DNA of 64,000 bases from the NCBI RefSeq assembly GCF_002067035.1, contig NZ_MVQB01000028.1, positions 1-64,000 on the forward strand. Direction: 5' to 3'. The notes under the pieces are model-generated. The model was given only the letters and a program-made list of their open reading frames with translations. It searched no databases and was not told the origin of the DNA. Source of the stretch: Methanoregula sp. PtaB.Bin085. GTDB taxonomy: Archaea > Halobacteriota > Methanomicrobia > Methanomicrobiales > Methanospirillaceae. The translations under genes and the position numbers were made by a program. Shown here piece after piece: positions 61,507 through 64,000 of this stretch (position 1 is the stretch's first letter; each line of letters starts with the position of its first letter).

Positions 61507-61681
61507 CTCTGTACCATAGGTAATGATACAAGATTAAGCCTCTTGTATGCGGGGAGATGCCGTGTTTTCCGCATAGAAACACCACAGGTGCCCCCGCGGC
61601 CCGGTACATCCGTTTGCGGCACGTGTCCGGGGACTGTTTCGTTCGGAATCCTTTTTTGGGTATCCGCCGAATAATTCAGTA

Positions 61682-62491
61682 ATGATCGAGTACCTGGTTC
61701 TCTTATCCTGTATTGGATTCCTCCTGTTTCTGGTACCCGGTCGCCACAGGAAGTATGCGGCCATTGCCGGCTGGATATTCATCGTTCTTGCCCTCTTTGC
61801 AAATCTCGATGAATATTTTAAAGAGAACAATTTCCTGTACCCGCTCATGGCAGCGCTTTCGGTCCCTTTCCTGTATATCACGGCGAAATATCTCCTGATA
61901 GACGATGACCGGGCATTCCACCTATCGCGTGCTGCCGCAGTTGCATTCATCATCTACGCCCCGTTCGGGTATATCCCGGAGGTCGGCAACTGGCTCATAA
62001 GCCTTGTTGTCGGCCAGGTCGTCTGGATACTCGACATGCTCCACTTCAGCGTCAGTCTCGCCGACTGGAATATCATCACACGGAATAATTACCGGGTCGA
62101 GATCATTCTCGGGTGTACCGGCATCCAGAGCATCGCAATCCTGCTCGGGGTTGCCGCAGCTGTGCCGACCAATACGCGGCAGAAGATCCTGGCCTTCCTG
62201 ATCGTTGCCCCGACAATATACTTCCTCAACCTGCTCAGGAATGCTTTTGTCATCATGGCATACACAGAGCAGTGGTTCCCGTACTGGCCGGAGATCGCAG
62301 GGAACGGCGAAGCCGGGTACGAGAGTTTCTTCTGGGCGCATAACGTGATCATGGAGCTCACCGCCCTTGTCATCCTGGTGTTCATCGCGTACGGCCTGTT
62401 CTTTGTCATCCCGAAACTGGGGAGTTTTGCCGACGACCTCTACCGGATGTACTCCTGTGAGGTCAGGAAAGCGTTCGGTAAAGATAGATAA
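61682..62491 (+). CDS. artA: Archaeosortase A
   Basis: A membrane transpeptidase-like enzyme that processes C-terminal sorting tails of surface proteins. It has about seven to eight helices. The catalytic residues are visible: IILGCTGIQSIAIL (Cys145), FLNLLRNAFVIMAY (Arg186) and SFFWAHNVIMEL (His220). These three blocks are the exosortase/archaeosortase signature. Length 269 is normal. The end overlaps the CDP-alcohol phosphotransferase gene by 29 bases tail to tail. Confidence 0.92.
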   Translation: MIEYLVLLSCIGFLLFLVPGRHRKYAAIAGWIFIVLALFANLDEYFKENNFLYPLMAALSVPFLYITAKYLLIDDDRAFHLSRAAAVAFIIYAPFGYIPEVGNWLISLVVGQVVWILDMLHFSVSLADWNIITRNNYRVEIILGCTGIQSIAILLGVAAAVPTNTRQKILAFLIVAPTIYFLNLLRNAFVIMAYTEQWFPYWPEIAGNGEAGYESFFWAHNVIMELTALVILVFIAYGLFFVIPKLGSFADDLYRMYSCEVRKAFGKDR

Positions 62492-63095
62492 TCCGCTGGA
62501 TCGCGGACAGGTTCGTGCAGACCGCGATGATGATGACTGCAGCCCAGATAAAACCGGAGATCCCGCCGATGATCAGGACCAGGAATGTCTCCGGCCGGCC
62601 GAAGAATCCAACCCCCTCCAGGGGATCGTCAATCTTGCCCTCTACTTTTTCCCGGTACCCGATCTCCGCATAGACCACCGGTTTGATGAAGGTGTTCATC
62701 AGCGAGCCGATGATCGCGATGGTCACGATGGCAAAATCCGTGCCCGGGGGAACTGCCACGAACTGGCTGACAACCGCAATACCGGAAAGGCCGATCCCGA
62801 GAAGCGCAATCGCATCGACATACTTGTCGACAATCCAGTCGAAGACCGCGCCAAAATCCGTGTGGGCATTGGTCTTCCGTGCAACACTTCCATCGATCAG
62901 GTCGAAGACTGCCGAGACAAAAAGTGCCAGGCTTCCGAGCAGGAACTCGCGCCGGAAGAACAGAAAGGCGCAGGCACCGCCGGCAACCAGGGCGAGGAGC
63001 GAGATCTGGTTGGGGGTGATCCCCAGCCGGACAAAAACCTCTGCCACCGGCTCAAGGTACTTCACGAACCTCGGCCGGAGTGCAGTAATATTCAT
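62463..63095 (-). CDS. CDP-alcohol phosphatidyltransferase, archaetidylinositol phosphate synthase-like
   Basis: Membrane enzyme joining CDP-archaeol to a polar head group. The D-x2-D-G-x2-A-R-x8-G-x3-D-x3-D motif is complete: D65, D68, G69, A72, R73, G82, D86 and D90 in DLIDGSVARKTNAHTDFGAV and FDWIVD. There are about six helices. The length of 210 and the placement beside artA fit archaetidylinositol phosphate synthase, but archaetidylglycerol phosphate synthase is not excluded. It is divergent from the next gene. Confidence 0.85.
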   Translation of the reverse strand: MNITALRPRFVKYLEPVAEVFVRLGITPNQISLLALVAGGACAFLFFRREFLLGSLALFVSAVFDLIDGSVARKTNAHTDFGAVFDWIVDKYVDAIALLGIGLSGIAVVSQFVAVPPGTDFAIVTIAIIGSLMNTFIKPVVYAEIGYREKVEGKIDDPLEGVGFFGRPETFLVLIIGGISGFIWAAVIIIAVCTNLSAIQRIIYLYRTLS

Positions 63096-63185
63096 AACTC
63101 AATTCATGGGCACACGATCCATTAATAGTTGCCTTTTTCGGGCTTGCCCGCGAATCTGACTGATGCTGACTTCCGCTATCATCAC

Positions 63186-63197
63186 TTTATTTATATC
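63186..63197 (+). promoter_or_regulatory. TATA box of the pyrimidine reductase gene
   Basis: TTTATTTATATC lies 34-45 bases before the ATG 63231. It falls inside or just ahead of the longer open frame, supporting the shorter start. Confidence 0.5.
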
Positions 63198-63230
63198 CCC
63201 CACACAATGATACCGGAGAGAAGAGTGGCA

Positions 63231-63917
63231 ATGACACAGAAAACCGACCGGCCGCATGTCCTGATGATGTCGGAGATCACAGCAGACGGGAAACTCACCC
63301 TGAAAAAAGGGGCTTCCTCCAAGATCCTGATGAAATACATGGCGCACGAGACCGAGCTGCTGCTCCATGAAACCCGGGCCGAATACGATGCCATCATGGT
63401 CGGCGCCAATACCATCCGCATCGACAACTCGTTTCTCACTGTCAGGTATGTCAAGGGGAAAAACCCGCTCCGGGTCATCCCGTGCAGCATGGCGGACCTT
63501 CCGCTCGATGCGAACGTCCTGAAGAACGATGCCCCGACCGCGATCGCTGTCTGCGAAGCGGCACCAAAGGACCGCGTCGAGGCGATACACAAGAAGGGGG
63601 CTCACGTCATCGTTGCCGGTAAAAAGCATGTCGAACTCCCGCTCCTCATGAAGATCCTCAAAGAGAAATTTGGTGTAAAGAAACTGATGATCGAGGGCGG
63701 GCCAACCCTGAACTGGCACATGCTGCACGATCGCCTCGTTGACGAGATCCGGCTCATCCACCTGCCGTTCATCGTAGGGGGGTCCGACACACCATCGCTG
63801 GTCGGCGGAATGCACATCGATACCGAAGACCAGATGATCCGGCTCAACCTGAAAAAATTCTACCTGTGCGGCAGCAACCTCGTCTCGGAGTTTGATGTCC
63901 TGTACAGCGAGGCCTGA
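63231..63917 (+). CDS. 2,5-diamino-6-ribosylamino-4(3H)-pyrimidinone 5'-phosphate reductase
   Basis: Reduces the ribose side chain in archaeal riboflavin and F420-precursor synthesis (RibD2/ArfC type). The start at 63231 gives MTQKTDRPHVLMMSEITADG; a GGAGAG ribosome site is about ten bases ahead. The NADPH-binding blocks are TRAEYDAIMVGANTIRIDN and LMIEGGPTLNWHML (cited apart), and the VDEIRLIHLPFIVGG end is typical. Length 228 is normal. The longer frame would start inside the promoter region. Confidence 0.92.
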   Translation: MTQKTDRPHVLMMSEITADGKLTLKKGASSKILMKYMAHETELLLHETRAEYDAIMVGANTIRIDNSFLTVRYVKGKNPLRVIPCSMADLPLDANVLKNDAPTAIAVCEAAPKDRVEAIHKKGAHVIVAGKKHVELPLLMKILKEKFGVKKLMIEGGPTLNWHMLHDRLVDEIRLIHLPFIVGGSDTPSLVGGMHIDTEDQMIRLNLKKFYLCGSNLVSEFDVLYSEA

Positions 63918-63920
63918 TCC

Positions 63921-64000
63921 ATGGACGGAAACGAACACCCCTTCCCTCCGGCACCGGAACCCGGACAGGTATCCGACACGGTTCCCGCAGGTCATTCCCT
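63921..64000 (+). CDS. Start of an unidentified gene (cut by the window)
   Basis: An ATG at 63921, three bases after the previous stop, opens a frame that stays open to the end of the window: MDGNEHPFPPAPEPGQVSD and seven more residues. The start is Pro-rich. Nothing can be said of function. The tight spacing suggests the same transcript as the reductase. Confidence 0.4.
   Translation, partial: MDGNEHPFPPAPEPGQVSDTVPAGHS

Overview
The window comes from a methanogenic euryarchaeon, most likely order Methanomicrobiales (Methanoregula-like). This rests on methanofuran genes (mfnD, mfnF), two archaeal cobamide genes (cobD, cobY), archaeal information-processing genes (TBP, TFS, PCNA, PriL, Alba, FttA/aCPSF1, S17e, Sec61-beta), an archaeosine radical-SAM enzyme, archaeosortase and an AMP-forming acetyl-CoA synthetase. 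The core genes are GC-rich. The islands at 1-1290, 16.2-17.3 kb and 48.5-51.8 kb are clearly richer in AT.

Layout. 0-4 kb: accessory genes (two tandem paralogues, nitroreductase, lipoprotein, DUF2769 and flavodoxin-like proteins). 4.4-8.7 kb: a tetrapyrrole operon, hemB-hemL-hemC-cobA, followed by a PsiE-family membrane protein; it supplies precursors for F430, cobamide and siroheme. 9-18 kb: a PEGA surface protein, an envelope protein, a flavoprotein, an MFS exporter, small membrane proteins and a broken cofE-like gene. 18-25.7 kb: Sec61-beta, an amidohydrolase, UspA, a CBS protein, the proteasome beta subunit, FttA, an MFS protein and a TPR protein. 26-31.4 kb: an M20 peptidase, moaA, rlmE, and the replication pair pcn-priL. 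31.7-37.4 kb: an HD protein, ThiN, S17e, dapA-dapB, a ferredoxin, asd, albA. 37.5-41.5 kb: DUF373, a coiled-coil protein, ftsZ and an RHH regulator. 41.6-46.9 kb: cobD-cobY, a LOR/SDH protein, the archaeosine enzyme and a surface protein. 52.5-64 kb: hypC-hypA-hypE, mfnD-mfnF, surE, rpiA, a winged-helix regulator, tbp, acs, tfs, artA, a CDP-alcohol phosphotransferase and the riboflavin-pathway reductase.

Mobile DNA. At 46976-47060 there is a tRNA-Ser(UGA) gene, followed at 47126 by a tyrosine recombinase. The last 11 bases of the tRNA plus one more (12 bp) recur at 51851-51862. The 4.8 kb between is a small integrative element. It carries the integrase, an overlapping 118-residue protein that resembles only the C-terminal thumb of family-B DNA polymerase, a lipoprotein, a winged-helix regulator related to the chromosomal one beside tbp, and a 622-residue TPR protein. 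The integrase/PolB-thumb pair is the most unusual finding in the window.

Other signals. Two families of GC-rich, hairpin-forming intergenic repeats recur here (A: three copies; B: five copies). A TGTCTGAC-type inverted repeat lies upstream of the RHH-ftsZ operon. The cofE-like gene needs three -1 frame corrections. Several surface proteins end in similar hydrophobic-basic tails, and an archaeosortase is encoded at 61.7 kb. No rRNA genes or CRISPR arrays were seen.
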